Part shown: piece after piece, positions 1 through 13,559 of the stretch
How positions within the stretch are numbered: position 1 is the first letter of the stretch
How the letters are laid out: each line of letters opens with the position of its first letter
Assembly (NCBI GenBank): GCA_023374045.1
Contig: CM041776.1
Location: 276,729,039-276,793,038, forward strand
Reading direction: 5' to 3'
DNA: 64,000 nucleotides
Source: Limonium bicolor
Lineage: Eukaryota > Streptophyta > Magnoliopsida > Caryophyllales > Plumbaginaceae
Made by a program: the position numbers and the translations under genes
Notes under the pieces: generated by a model
Database searches by the model: none
What the model saw: the letters and a program-made list of their open reading frames with translations, nothing else
Told to the model about the DNA's origin: nothing

Positions 1-2737
1 TACTAGATAACCACATATAATTTCTGGAAATCATAATTTGAACCCATTAACTTTTACAACTCACCAAATAACCATATACTTTTATAATTTACTAAATACC
101 CATATTAATTTTCTGAATTGTAAAACAATTATATTAATTCCTATAAATTGCCAAATAACCTTATAACTTTTATAATTCATTAATTACCCACATTAACCTT
201 TGTAATTATTAATTAACCATACTACCTTTTTAATTTACTAATTAGCCACTTAATATTTCGGTAATTCCAAAATGGATATTCTAATTTTTAGAAATTACCA
301 AATGACCTCATTAATTCTCGGTCTTGATATATAGTTTCCTTATATTTACATTTTAATCCCAAAACTTTATATAAGTTACATATTAACTTATAAATTATAG
401 TTTTAATATTTAATTCACCAAAACAGTCCACAACTTTCTTCAATTTTCATTTCCGCCTCATATTAAATTCTATTTTTCATATATACTTCCATAAATTACA
501 TATTCACCCCAAAACTTTATAAACTTAATATGTTATGTCATAAATCATTTTAACCCAAAGTTTTTAGTCAACACTTTGACCAAGACTTAATTTCATAATT
601 AATACTTCAATATACCCATAAGATCATATATATTCTCGGTAAAACTCTAAACTTTCCAATAATCACAAAATAGTCCCAAAACTTTATTAAATGTTATTCT
701 TAACTCTTAAACACTTATTTAAATTTACCAAAATTCATAATATTAATTCCTACCTTATATTATACCATAAATATACCAAATGAACCCTTTAATTCTCGGC
801 AATTAAATAAAACACTCCAAACTTTTCAAAATTCACATTTTAACCACATAACTTTATAAACTAGCCATTTAAATACTAGTAGCTATTTTTAATACTCCCA
901 AAATTTATAATATAAGCTAATACACTTATATATATTTCAAAATTCACCAAATCCCATATATTCCTCTCGGCTTTAAATAAACTTTACCATATGATTTTAA
1001 AACTTGATTTAAACTTTATAATATGTATATATAAATGTATATAAGCCATATAACACTTTTAAAAATTATGCTAATGACTTAGAATGATTATAAACTAAAA
1101 ATAGAACATAAAATCCTTAGACCTTTCAGTTTAAATATATGTGTAGCATAATTAATTTTTATGACCCAAATATATACCTTAAGGCAATAATCTTACCTTA
1201 TATGTTATAAATTATTTTCTTGACCATATAACCTATAGTTTTCGGTCTTAATTTATTTAAAGGTTATACAAAATTTTTATGCCAAAGTTTGAAGCTTAAA
1301 TCAAACTTAAACTTAATAAACCTTACTTATAACAACTTACCCCTTAAATCAAGACAATTCAGGTACTTGATTTCTCCTTGAATTCCAAGCTCTCCAAATG
1401 TTATTTTGATGAAGGTATTTCGAACTCCTTGTACATATATAGGAGATTTATTTGTTAGTGTTAGTTAGGTTCTTGTCTTCCTAAATTAATTTAATTAGCA
1501 ATCATACAGCACTCAATCCCCTTATTCTCTGCCCATTCACGGTGGTCATATGCCCATTTGATCATATAATTCTACTTGTTTAGTTTGTTTTAATTGCCTA
1601 GTGAAGATATGACTAGATTAGCATATTAGTCTCATTATTTCAATATAAGCTAACCTTATTGATTTCCTTGCAGGTAAACCGATGGGTGAGGCTCCAAATT
1701 ACAGTAAAATTGTTATATTAACAAATGATATAGGTAGGGATGAGTCATTATATCACATGACATATTTTTTTGAAGCAAAACTAGTCAAATTTGACTATAA
1801 ATGGCGCCCCATTTGGTGGTCAAATGGGACTGATTTTTCATTTGATTTTTGTTACACTATATTGTACTAGGACCATACTAATATGTGTAATAGGTTCCAA
1901 CATTTAATTGGTACATTTTTATTATGGTAGAAAATGAAAGTTTTAAGGTAAAAATGCTGATTTTAGGTACCTTTTTGACCTAAAAATCGCCCCCACTTAT
2001 ACTATGAGTTTAGATGGTCATTTTATCCACTTTTAAGTTTATCAACTCGTGGCTCCTCAAAAATTTCAAGGTAATTGCGTAAAACGCATTTTCGTGACAC
2101 CCGAAGGTGCGTTTTTGTGCTTTAAGGATTTTCTGGGAATTAATAAGTCGCTATGACTTTCAAGTGTTTATTGACATTTTTTATAGTCAATAATAATATA
2201 TTAAGGTGTTATATTGAGTTATATGGGGTTATACCAACTCAGAATACAATTCTCGGGCTACCCGGGCAAAAAAGGAGCGTTAAGAAATTCTCCCGAGTAC
2301 TTTGTCTTAAACTGAGGATTTATCTTGATAACTTCATCTTAAATGTTCATTAAGGTACTATTATGCATTTTGAATGAGGTGTAATGCTTTACTTTATTTA
2401 ATAAGGTATTTCCGGGACTTTCGGGCCTTAAGGGGCCTTTAAGGGAACTCCCGAGCCATTTGTATTTTTATTACATTTTTAGATGAAGTCCTGCGTTCCA
2501 AAGGTCATATAATGATCCTTGGTTAACTTCATGTGAATTTTATTGCTTATATATCTTGTTTATCTTAAGGTCGGGCTTTAACGCACGTTTTTGACCTTAA
2601 AGAGTTTAGGTGCGTTTTTAACGCCCAAGTGTTTATATACTTTCTTAGGGTTTCATAATCCCCCAAATAATATTTGTAATTCCTCAAATAATATTTATTT
2701 ACTTATATTTAATTATTTAAATGTTAGGGGTATTTCA
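1..2737 (-). repeat. Left LTR of element A (truncated by window start)
   Basis: This is nearly identical to 9782-10305 plus 54352-57444. It is the 3' LTR in element orientation. It ends ..GGGGTATTTCA at 2737, directly before the polypurine tract. Compared with the right copy it lacks an 869-bp segment at 1458/1459. Base position 1 matches 9782, so about 1.26 kb of this LTR lies upstream of the window. A short open frame at 1682-1870 recurs in the other LTR but runs antisense to the element and resembles nothing I know. Confidence 0.85.
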
Positions 2738-2754
2738 GTCTACCCCCCTTAAAA
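2738..2754 (-). other. 3' polypurine tract of element A
   Basis: On the minus strand the tract reads AAGGGGGGTAGAC immediately before the LTR tip TGAAATACCCC. The same tract sits next to the 3' LTR in elements B and C. Plus-strand DNA synthesis is expected to start here. Confidence 0.8.
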
Positions 2755-3323
2755 GGACTTCGTCCCGAAGTCATAATCTATACTTGTTCATCCTATGGAA
2801 TCAAGTTCCTCTTATCTATTCCTTGTATACCTATCATTCCAGGGTGTCCATACTATATTGACACCTCTACATTCCCTCAGTAATCTGAGGGTATACAACA
2901 CATAACCTTACTCATGTTTATCTCTGTAATTATAGCATAAGTATTAATAAATACTGCAAATAAATTAATGTCCCAACTTCCTAGCTGTCCCACTTGGTCA
3001 TCACTGCACAAGTGCAATACCAAATCCTCAGTCCTACAGAGTGTAGAGGCGTAAACCCTTGGCAGTGAATCTCTTGTGTGATTGTAGGAATGAACATAAA
3101 TATACTGTAAGGTAATTATGTGCTTCATAAACATCCAAGTGTTACATAAAACACAACCATAACTTATTCAAGTGTCACATAGGACAAATCATTGATAACC
3201 AACCATTGTCACATAGGACATATCAACAACCATTCAACCAATTGCACACATGCGCAACAATCAAACACAAGTAACCATACACAAAACCAATATAGACTGC
3301 AGATATGCAAGTCGCATGTGGTG

Positions 3324-3342
3324 CTCTACCCCCCTTAAAAAG
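3324..3342 (-). other. Second polypurine-tract-like motif of element A
   Basis: CTCTACCCCCCTTAAAAAG on the plus strand is a polypurine tract on the element strand. It lies just downstream of the chromodomain remnant, about 590 bp from the LTR-proximal tract. B and C carry the same motif at the equivalent place. Confidence 0.6.
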
Positions 3343-3382
3343 GGTTACGCCCACGTACCCCACAAGTATACACAAAACTATA

Positions 3383-3862
3383 AGAAAGTGACGTATACTT
3401 GTCTCGCATGGAGTCCTCTAACGCCCATGTCGCCTCCTCAATGTCATGGTTTGACCAAAGAACCTTGACCATTTTAATGGTCTTGTTCCTGGTCTCCCTA
3501 GTTTTGGAGTCTAAAACGCGTATTGGGGTCTCCTCATATCTAAGTGTAGGATCTAGTTCGAGTGTCTAGGGCTCTAAAATATGTGATGGATGAGGCACAA
3601 ACTGCTTTTAGCTGTGAAATGTGGAACACATTGTGCACTCTCCCAAGTTCAACAGGTAAATCTAACATGTAATCTAATGGGCCCACTCGCTCTGTAATAA
3701 GGTACGGTCCTACATACTACGGGTTTAGCTTGCTCTTCTTCCCCAAATCTAAAAATAGATTTCTTTCATAGGTAAATTCTAAGGGAGACTCGATCGCCTA
3801 CTGGGAACTCGAGGTCTCTCCTACGGACATCAGCATGTGACCTATGTCCTACGAGGTATAAC
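3383..3862 (-). pseudogene. Integrase C-terminus and chromodomain remnant of element A
   Basis: On the minus strand this aligns with the last ~140 residues of the B and C polyproteins. Recognisable pieces are a DLEF.VGD block near 3800-3830 (the post-integrase GPF/GPY-side region) and the chromodomain-like tail whose intact counterparts contain VLWSNQD and EEATWELE. Frameshifts and stops interrupt it. Homology fades at about 3862, where unrelated sequence starts, so the catalytic part of pol has been lost or replaced. It marks A as a chromovirus relative. Confidence 0.65.
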
Positions 3863-6800
3863 TCTCAAGAATTTATGTATTCCTTGACATGCTTCATAGT
3901 GCATTAGTATGCTTTTATATTTGAATACCTTGTGTATGTGTGAAAGTAATCTACCATCTTGTATGTTGCCAATGTTATCTCATGGCTTATTTAAATTATC
4001 GTGTGTAACACACTTTCATTAACCGCCCCTTATAGTTGTAATTGTTGGCGTTCAGGTCTTGTATAAATATCGGGGCTTACTTAAAATCTCTCTCTTTGAC
4101 CTACAGGTCATCCTCTTGTGATTTTGGTGTTTGGGTTTACTGTCACCTTATTCAATTTTCATCTAAAGAGTATGAGCTACGGTCGAGCCGTGCATCTTAT
4201 GTATATTATAGAAAGATTTCTTGATATTATTTATTCACCAATTCTTGGTAGTACGTACACGATTATTATCGTTTGTTCATCAAGTATACCACAGTAGGGT
4301 TCCTGCTAAGGTTTCTAGCAAGGTATAATCTTCCTTCAATTGATCATGTTCTCGCGGTTGTGAACCAACTCATGTGAGTATAATGTTTCTACTCTTTATA
4401 TTCTACCATGTTTATAGGTAGGTTCCTATTTAATATATTTGGTTTGAATTCATAAAGAAAGACTTGAAGTCGATTTTTCCTTCCGATGGCAATATGGCCA
4501 TAACTTAGAAGCTAGTTTGAGAATACTCTTATTATAAGTAATTGTCTCTTGATCTCATATTTAATTTATTAGCATACTTCATGGAATAATAGTAGTTAGT
4601 ATTTCCCTCACAATTGACTATTTTTCCGATATTTGCGGAGTTGTTTTAGCTATTTAATCTTCCTAGGGTAACCTAGACAACTTAACTCTTAATTTACACC
4701 TTCTACATCTCATGTATTTATTAGTCAAATTTTATATTAGACTTAAGCATAAATACTTACGTATCACATAAATATTTGTGACCACTTGTATGGAGTCTCA
4801 GGAATCATTCAACCCTGACGGGGTCAGCATCAGTGTTGAACTATCCTTCCACACCATTTTGTGTTTGACCTCTCACGTCAAATATCATACAATCACATAA
4901 TTGTCATTTCCAAATTTTATCTTATCAAACTTTGTGACGTGGTGATTACTACATGTACATTTTCCCTTAATTGTTATGCAACTTATTCCAATAACTGTTA
5001 TAACCTATACTCAAATCTAGTGTATAACCTTAATCCCCGGAACTAAGTTCCTTTGATCAAATCATCAAGCTGGGAAGCAAGTTTTTTCCTTTTGGCATAA
5101 AAATAGATTCTTATTAAAACATCTAGGCTCATATTGTCTAATAATTATATCCATCAATCATTTGGTTCTTAAATCCATCATCCAAGTAATACATTCAGCT
5201 ATGGACTTGGATACCTTTGAATACCCTCTTCTCTTAAAAGGTTTATCTAATACTTAACTTATCAGGGCTTGATTATTGCCTATACTTGGTTATCATTACA
5301 TAGAACAAAGGCAGTCACAGTTAGACTTCCAAGTAAAAAAAATTATAACTCGATCAACAACTATAGTCCATAAGGTATTATTTCCTCCTCCTTAAAGCTT
5401 GGCTTTTCTTATTCCATCTAAACTCCATAAATCAGGTGAACCATATGTTCAGCCAAGGTTATGTATTTCTTAATATTAGTACCATCTCAAACTAAGGGTT
5501 TCCAGTTTGAATCCTACGGTTTGGTAACTGGACAATCAATTCTTATTGTTTGTTCCTATCTTTTAGAAACGTGGTTAATCCACAAGCTCAATGGCTTCTC
5601 AAAATAGGTTGATTAGGTGTATCAAATAGAAGATCTAGGATTCATAGAAATTGTATGTAACGATAGGGAAGTTCACGTATAGAATACTTGTTACAAGTCA
5701 AGGGTATGTTTCCCCATTTTTAATATAACTTCCACTCACTTTTAGTGTATATATTAACTCAAACTCTTAGTGTAACCTAGACTACCTTCACTGTAAATGT
5801 CAAGGAGAGTTACTCGTTACCATGTTTATATAAAAATTTATATTACACAGGGGTTAATCTTTTTTTTTATTCCTTGCGCTCTTTATTCGCATTCATAAAT
5901 TGAGCTGTCATAGAAGACATATGCTTGCATAGGACCATAAGGATATTGTAGGACATGTGTCTCAAGTAGGGTAGGTACATTTAATGTTACTTAGCCCTCT
6001 GAAATTTATTAATACTCTTCAATTTTTTAGGTTTACAACCTCCAAATTGTATGTATATATAGCATTTGGTTTTGCTAATTAGGTAGTTCTCCCGACTTTA
6101 GAAAATATGTATTTAAAGTTTGTTTTCTCCCCTTTATTAATTAGGAGTCCAGCATTGTTACTATGTTGATACTAGCTGAGACCCTTGGTATTTGCTCAGG
6201 TATTTTAAAACCCGTGCTTATCCATAATGGATGCTTAGTTATATATTGTGGGATTCTATTTCTCTATTGTCATTTTTCAAGGTTTTGCACTATTTTCTCT
6301 CGGAGTTAATAAGGAATTGTAAGATTTTGTAGTCTCGCACTGAGCGGTAAGCTCGGTGCCTGGGTATCCCATAAAATTTCAGTGTTTATTCTCTACGTAT
6401 AAGTCTCTAACAAGCCCTTTTGACATTTTATACAGTCTTAAGCATTTTGTATTAATTAATGTATTCCTCTTCATGACAGCTGCTCGTCATTTAGACAGGT
6501 CATAATTTGTAGTTACTGTAAGTTTGGACAATTAATATCGCCCTACGGCGGTCCAAGCAAAATTAACTTACTATTGCTTGTTGTACTATCTCACACCACC
6601 TATCCCAAGGCTAATTACGGTTTAATGCTCTTAATCCTATGGTACATTAATCTGGGTTCTACACCAAATATCAACGCGTCCCCTGATTTTTTTTTTTAAG
6701 AAACAATCTTGTTCGCCTTATTTATCCTCTTCTAATCACTGTATAGATTTAGCATCATCTCCTATGGAGAATGATACAGCTGATATCCCAATCCTTACCC

Positions 6801-7330
6801 ATACTCATCATATATAATTTAAGTTTTGTTCCACTCCCATATCCTGGTATATATAAAATCTTCCAAGGCTTATCCCCAAGTTTTACATTCATTTACAATA
6901 GTTATTTGTTCTTTTATAGTTGAGTATTTATTGAGTAGGATCATGCCGGGTCAAGGTGTTTGGCATTATGCCTCTGGATATTCCCGATCTTCGCTCATAG
7001 GCTCAGGTGACCACGGTCTCATAGTTAAGGGAAGACAACTATCGAAGTATCCTATTAGGTGAGAGGTTACCTAAGTTAGGTCTCTCTAAATTTTGATACT
7101 TACTAACACGTATAAGTCTCATTGACTGATAAATATAAACACACATTTACGCATCATGCATTAGGTTAAGTTCTAGGCTTACCGGTTTCGCGCTGAGCGC
7201 TAGCCTCAGCGCCTGAAGTTCCCACTGTGTACGGGGTATTTCTTCATGGAACTTTCTCATTTCCCTTCCGACTCCTGGATGAGGATGGCTGTCCTGCCGG
7301 TCCACTAGTATAGGTATTAGTCTGCAGCGC
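3863..7330. other. Gene-poor filler of element A where pol should be
   Basis: This stretch of 3.4 kb lies between gag and the chromodomain remnant. I see no protease, reverse transcriptase, RNase H or integrase motif on either strand and no long open frame. Two related GC-rich hairpins occur at 6337-6359 and 7190-7212. The stretch may be replacement sequence of the kind seen in non-autonomous gag-only elements, or pol decayed beyond recognition by eye. Confidence 0.5.
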
Positions 7331-7372
7331 TTGACCTCCTCTGGGTCCGCCTGCTTCCATAGCTGGTGTTCT

Positions 7373-8305
7373 CTATGAACTTTTAGCTCCCTTGTAAATT
7401 CGGCTTCCTGGATTGGAAAAGCATTCGTACTCCCTGTGACCTTCTTTCTTGCAATATCGACACTCCACCTTCCTGCCTGCGCAGTCTACGCCTGGGTGAT
7501 CCTTTCCGCAACGCTTACAGTAGTAGTGGCGCCGGGTTGGCTTATTGCTCCTTGGTGGTGCTGATCTCCGTGGTTGTGCATCAATGGCTGAGCCGGTCAG
7601 ACAAGGAATCTGCTCCCTTGTCTTCTGATCATGGAAGTCCTTCCGCCCTTTCTTCCTATCTAAGAATTTCCTTCCCTTCGTGTGGTAACCGTCAGAGGTT
7701 GCTCCACCATCATCTCCTTCAATACTCCTTCTCTTCTTTCTTTCTGCGTCGGAGTAGTCGACTCTTGGTATGTAATCCAACAAACTAGTGCACCGTGCGT
7801 AGTATTGGTCAACTGTTTGACTCCCTTGGACTAAGGTCTCGATCTCCTGCCTTTTTCTCTGTTTTATGTGTTCGGGGTAGTACTTCTCCCGCAACACTTC
7901 TACAAACGCTGTCCATCCGAAGTCCGGTGTAGTTCTATGGTGACCCTCCACAGACCGCCACCAAATGTCAGCTGCGTCCTTCAGGTTGTATGCGGCGATG
8001 TCGACCTGCTGGTCTTCTGGAACTCTAACAGTCTTGAACACTTTTTGGTGCTCTAGAATGAACTTCTCCAGTGCGGCGGGGTCCGGTTCCCCTGAATAAA
8101 TTGGTACTCTCGCGTCTGTAATGTTCTTCAACCAGCTGGTCTCCCTGGGCTGCGGCGGGTGGGGTATGGCTCCCGTAAATTGAGCTCCTAGCTGTTGCGC
8201 GAAGTCTTTCATGGCTGCTGCTAGGTCTGGTACTGTTGAAACATCTGTCGGTGTCTCACCACTGCGTCCACTGCTGCCTCCACATGGTCCTCCGCTTGTC
8301 GGCAT
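7373..8305 (-). CDS. gag: Gag of element A, internally shortened
   Basis: The frame is open for 310 residues and encodes a retrotransposon Gag, the capsid-like protein that packages element RNA. A proline-rich N-terminal part (PHPPQPRETSW near residue 50) leads into a capsid core with WWRSVEG and LREKYYPEH motifs. Two zinc knuckles lie near the C-terminus: CKRCGKDHPGVDC (CX2CX3HX4C, an unusual first spacing shared with B and C) and CRYCKKEGHREYEC (CX2CX4HX4C). Residues after YSDAE pass straight into a basic linker, so part of the capsid C-terminal domain present in B and C is missing. There is no intron and no AlkB exon next to it. The start is 215 bp downstream of the LTR. The long open frame in an otherwise broken element suggests it was used in trans until recently. 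Confidence 0.75.
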   Translation of the reverse strand: MPTSGGPCGGSSGRSGETPTDVSTVPDLAAAMKDFAQQLGAQFTGAIPHPPQPRETSWLKNITDARVPIYSGEPDPAALEKFILEHQKVFKTVRVPEDQQVDIAAYNLKDAADIWWRSVEGHHRTTPDFGWTAFVEVLREKYYPEHIKQRKRQEIETLVQGSQTVDQYYARCTSLLDYIPRVDYSDAERKKRRSIEGDDGGATSDGYHTKGRKFLDRKKGRKDFHDQKTREQIPCLTGSAIDAQPRRSAPPRSNKPTRRHYYCKRCGKDHPGVDCAGRKVECRYCKKEGHREYECFSNPGSRIYKGAKSS

Positions 8306-8488
8306 CTAAGATAGTATACTATTATTTCTACTCGGTTGCTACACCGTCATTCACAAACATAGTCATGTAAGTAAGCTAACTACTAGCAATAAAATATCCT
8401 TAGGGTTTTTCTAAGTCACGTATCCTCACGGACGTTTCCCATATCCCAATATTCCTATGCTCATTGTCCTAGACTCAGTATCTTTTCA

Positions 8489-8515
8489 TCAGAGCGGAGT
8501 ACCGCTCTGATACCA
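8489..8515 (-). promoter_or_regulatory. Primer binding site of element A with overlapping hairpin
   Basis: On the element strand TGGTATCAGAGC (8515-8504) matches the 3' end of plant initiator methionine tRNA and starts 5 nt inside the LTR. Its last 7 nt form part of a perfect 9-bp hairpin, TCAGAGCGG-AGTA-CCGCTCTGA as read on the plus strand (8489-8510), so half of the primer site can be sequestered. Confidence 0.85.
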
Positions 8516-8520
8516 CTTTT

Positions 8521-10305
8521 TGTAACACCCCTAATCCTAAACCTGTAATGACGTCATAACTCGTAGCATAATAAATAGCAGATCGCAGCGGAAAAATAAA
8601 ACTATCTACCTTGGTGTTACACATTAATATCCCATAACAATCACCAAACAAGATACGTGTATTAAACTGTACTTGTTAGTTGGCCACCTGACCCTTATCC
8701 TTTAAACCAATCACTTAATCTTTTCCAATTAATTTCCACTTCAAGTATCATGTTAAGTCAAACCTTAATAACTTTTAATGGACGAATGTCCCCAGTGTTC
8801 CATTGGAACTGTTTACCAGCTGACCCTATGGCCCTGGTTAATTGACCGATCCGGTCGAACCTGTGCACCAACGGCAGTGCCTTCCGCCATCCCCGAATGT
8901 GGCTGATGGTTTTTGAGTGACTCTCCATTCCAGTCTTTCATAGTGATCACAATGCGCAACCAGAAAGTCGAAACGATCTGGATTCCTCTCTTTATAAGTT
9001 AGCCCTTTTTGTCAGTGGTACAATAACCCATATGTGAATTAAGACCTTAACAGTTGACCTTTGTTAGGTTCAATGATACCTAAGGGTCAGTTAGTCTTTT
9101 CCCCAGTTTAGATGTATATACTTCCAGTCATAAGACGTTCGCGTATAAAATACAACGCAACAGTTTGAGCAATACAGTACACAATATCATATACATAAAG
9201 TCACAGATATCGCTCTTAGCAATTAAACACATAATGTCTGGACCTTAGGATAATCCTTAGGACATTCAGACCACACAATTAACATACCGTTCACCAAGTA
9301 ACTGCTAGCTTGACAAGTTCCTGTTCAGTAGTTCCTCCCCGTACGCTGTTATTTAAACATGCAATACCGGGTAATATTAATATAACTATTCATTAAATAT
9401 TACAGTACTGTCACTGTAGAGTTTATTTACGTAGTATACTAACTCCGTATGTTCTTTAGTTTCCCCCTGTTATTTTACAGTGACTCTAGATAGTTCAACA
9501 GTTCGTTATTTTATGTGATATTCACATGTGATAATGAATTTTTACCTTGTAGTATATTTCTACTCCCTTAATTATATACTCATAATTGTTTCCACTTATT
9601 CTTTATATTATATCCCTTGGTCATTTTTATTATAACCTTAATTATTTTATAAACTTTATATTATACTCCATAACATACCATAATACATTATATTACCTAG
9701 TTTACTTTCTTTTCTTATTAATTACAAAACCAACATTATTATTTCGGTATTTATATTTTATATCCAATCAACTTAATAAATTACTAGATAACCACATATA
9801 ATTTCTGGAAATCATAATTTGAACCCATTAACTTTTACAACTCACCAAATAACCATATACTTTTATAATTTACTAAATACCCATATTAATTTTCGGAATT
9901 GTAAAACAATTATATTAATTCCTATAAATTGCCAAATAACCTTATAACTTTTATAATTCATTAATTACCCACATTAACCTTTGTAATTATTAATTAACCA
10001 TACTACCTTTTTAATTTACTAATTAGCCACTTAATATTTCGGTAATTCCAAAATGGATATTCTAATTTTTAGAAATTACCAAATGACCTCATTAATTCTC
10101 GGTCTTGATATATACTTTCCTTATATTTACATTTTAATCCCAAAACTTTATATAAGTTACATATTAACTTATAAATTATAGTTTTAATATTTAATTCACC
10201 AAAATAGTCCACAACTTTCTTCAATTTTCATTTCCGCCTCATATTAAATTCTATTTTTCATATATACTTCCATAAATTACATATTCACCCCAAAATTTTT
10301 ATAAA
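8521..10305 (-). repeat. Right LTR of element A, first part
   Basis: Begins TGTAACACCCC next to the primer binding site and continues until element B at 10306, resuming at 54352. Positions 9782-10305 match 1-524. This is the 5' LTR in element orientation. Reassembled length is about 4.88 kb. Confidence 0.85.
10301..10305. repeat. Left TSD (ataaa) of element B array
   Basis: ataaa precedes TGTAACACCCC at 10306 and recurs at 54347-54351 after GGGGTATTTCA. The undisturbed site is visible in A's left LTR near 520-530. Confidence 0.9.
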
Positions 10306-11724
10306 TGTAACACCCCTACTACGCACATAACAATACTTGAAATCGCAGCGGAATATAAACCACTAAACAGTAACTAAACGAATGGTGCTACAACGCCGTC
10401 AACCACCCACGTGGTTAACAAGGCTGAATAAATACAAGTGTACCGGTCTGATGATCAGACTCCCGAGCATAGAACTAACAACCACATATATACATCAACA
10501 AAATACCGAGTGTTTACATAAATCCTTCACTGTATACCGTCACTGTAAACTGTCATAACCAAGTATATAATACGCCACGGGAGCACAGGCGCATCCCGGG
10601 CCAACATCCAAAAGTACTCAAAGTAAACTACATCCTAGGATCTAGAGCCACTCCGCTTCTTCGATCCTCATCCTGCAGTAAAAGAAATATGGATCCCCCG
10701 AGGGGGTCAGCAACCCTTGGCTGGTATGGTTAACGCGCAGCCCATCGGCTACCGGGATACGCGCAACCAATTGTCATGATGACATGGCATTCATTTTAAA
10801 ACACACAATTTATACATGTATATCACATCATGGGTATTGTACACAACATCACATACATCACACAAGAACAATTCCTTATAGGAAGAGAACCAACATACTT
10901 AGTCCCCATTGAGAGCCTAGAGAATGTTTCCATGCTCATACTTAGCTCGTTACATAACTCGTTACCGTCCGGTTAGATTGAACGGTTAACTTAACACAAG
11001 GTGCCTCGGATATAGTGATCCAAGCACACCGAAATAACACATAGTATGCCCCTGTGGCCCGACGTGAGTCAGTAAAATAGCCTTGGTTAAGCTAAAGGGA
11101 AGGTTGGAAACCAAATTGGAAACACAACCATAACATACAGAGAGAATCGAACCGGTTATGACATCGACTCCCATACTCACACGCGTGGCCGGAACAGACC
11201 GGACTCCTCACTTCCCCCGTTAGCCCTTGTTAGTAGTTCATCATTGAACTCAACAAACAATTCACAATAATAGGTCAAGTCTTGTTAGACACACACAAGG
11301 GAAGAGAGAGTTATACTTAACAACATAATAATATTTAACAACTGTAAACTCTTTACATGGTTTAATCTTACAAAGTCATAAACACACAGAAAAACAAACA
11401 ACACACAAGCCGGTGTAAACCGGTAGGCAACAGACTGCAAGAAAACCATACCTCGGTCCTTGCCTCGACTGGTTTCCACCTTGAGAGAATCCTAAACACA
11501 TTAGTAACGTCGGTTAATTAACGCACTAGTCCATTATTAACTTTATCGACTCAACATTACTAGTTTATTTTTATTTTACACTTGTTACAACTTTTCATCC
11601 TTTTAATTGCCTTTAAAACCCACCTAACATGTCTTACATAACCTTATAATATCATTACTAACCAACTACCATTTTTAGATAACAATTCCCATCTTAAAAC
11701 AATAATTTTTGGTCCATACAGTGG

Positions 11725-12045
11725 CCTGTCCGAACTTGTGTCCGAACCTCCAAATTCGGACGCAAGCCGTGACTTTAGACAGAAAACACACACGTCCGAA
11801 CTTATGTCCGGACTTCGGAAGTTCGGACGTGAGCCGAGAAAAATCTAGACAGAAATCCGTGCGTCCGAACATGTGTCCGGACTTCCCAAGTTCGGACACA
11901 GCTCGAGGATAATCCTAAGGAAGAATGGGTACGTCCGAACTAGTGTCCGGACTTCCCAAGTCCGGACACTGCTCGCGAGTGAGAATTCCTTTACCCAACA
12001 GGGCCTGTCCGAACTTCCACATCCGGACGGAAGTTCGGACAAGGC
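11725..12045. repeat. Palindromic GTCCGAAC tandem repeats in B LTR (left copy)
   Basis: About five units of roughly 55-60 bp built around GTCCGAACTT and AAGTTCGGAC arms, which form hairpins. GC-rich compared with the AT-rich LTR. The same block occurs at 21950-22265 and 51936-52257. Confidence 0.85.
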
Positions 12046-13559
12046 ATTATACTCCAATTTCTAAGCCTTTAAACACTTAACCAATTTTCCCCAAAGCCTC
12101 CAACACTTATAGTATCTTCTCCTTAAGTTTCTAAGTGGTATTCCTTGCCTATTCCAATCATTATTCCTAGATATTTCTTCCACACAACATCATTACTTTA
12201 ACATCATTTCTTACAAACTAAAACTCCTTATGTCATCCTTGAAATCCCTTTTTCTAAGCTTACACTTTCTCCTTATTTTACCAAAGTTTACCTAAGCCCT
12301 TACCTAAATCCAAAATGACTTTGGTACATACTAAAACTTCAAGATCATGCCTAAGTCCTTATTACACTCTAGAACACTTCCTAGTTCATCAAAATTCCTT
12401 TAAAACATCTTGAACTCCTTATGCATTTCCTAAATTTCGACATAGATTCTCCTAGCATTTTGTTACACCAAAGCACATTGTTTTCACCATTAAACACCCC
12501 AGAACACTAAGAACACCAAGAACACTCTCATACACAAAACTTCACTCAAATCTCACTACATTAAAATTTAATGCATAACTTAAATTGCATGGCACTTAGG
12601 CCCTTAAAATGCATGGCTCTTAGGCCCTTAAAGTGCTTAAACCATAAACACTGAATTTCCATATATATATGCCTTTGACCTGCGAATACATACAACAAGA
12701 CATATGTTCTTTTACTAGTCTCCTTGAGAACATTTACTAGGTCATTCACCTTTTGCTCTTTAGGTAGTTTTAAACATTATAAGCTCATTTCTCCTAAGGC
12801 ATTAAAACAACATTAGGTTAGTATATTTACCTCTTTTCCAAACAACTTCTTTCTTGTTTCCTTATAAAACCGGTAAGGTATTTGATTCCTTGTCAAGTTC
12901 TAAACAATATACAAGCATTGAAATGAGTATACAAGCTCCAAGCTTAAACTCATTGTAAACCCTAATTTTACATTGTTTCAAAAACATTAATGTAGTTGTT
13001 TTACCTTGATCTTTGAAGAGAGTTTAAATATATATCAAGAGAGGACTCCACCTAGTCCATGAACAGTTGGAATGAAGCTAGAACAAAGTCACACAAAGAG
13101 CTCCATTAATGGGTATTTTCGGTCACAACAAAAACATGGAGGAAATGTAGTTTTTATTTGAGATTCCTTACCTAGAAGCAAAGGAGAGTAACAATATGTA
13201 AAAATACAAGCTCAAGCTCCTTCAATGGTGGAACTCCTTGGCACCGAAATGGGGCTCTTGAAGTTTTGAGAAGATAGGAATGAAGAGCTTGATGAGAGGA
13301 AGAGATTGGTGGTGTTTGTTTTTGATTTGGACAAGTGAGCTAGATTTAGCAAGAGGTCAAAGATGGAGTTTTCATGGTGGTGGTGATATTACCGTGAGAG
13401 AACAGCAAGAAGGAAGGAAGAAGAAGGTTGGGACCGTGGGAAATGAAGGAAAGAAATGAGAATGAAGATAGAATTTGCTTTTAAGAAGATATTTGTAGTA
13501 ATAAAGTAAAAAGTAGTTTTAATTAGTTTTCTTTACTTACTTATTATATTAACTAGAGA

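Noticed and set aside
1682..1870. 62-codon frame repeated at 56369-56557, preceded by a TTGCAG acceptor-like site
   Set aside because: It lies in both A LTRs but runs antisense to the element, matches no family I know, and its recurrence is explained by the LTR copies.
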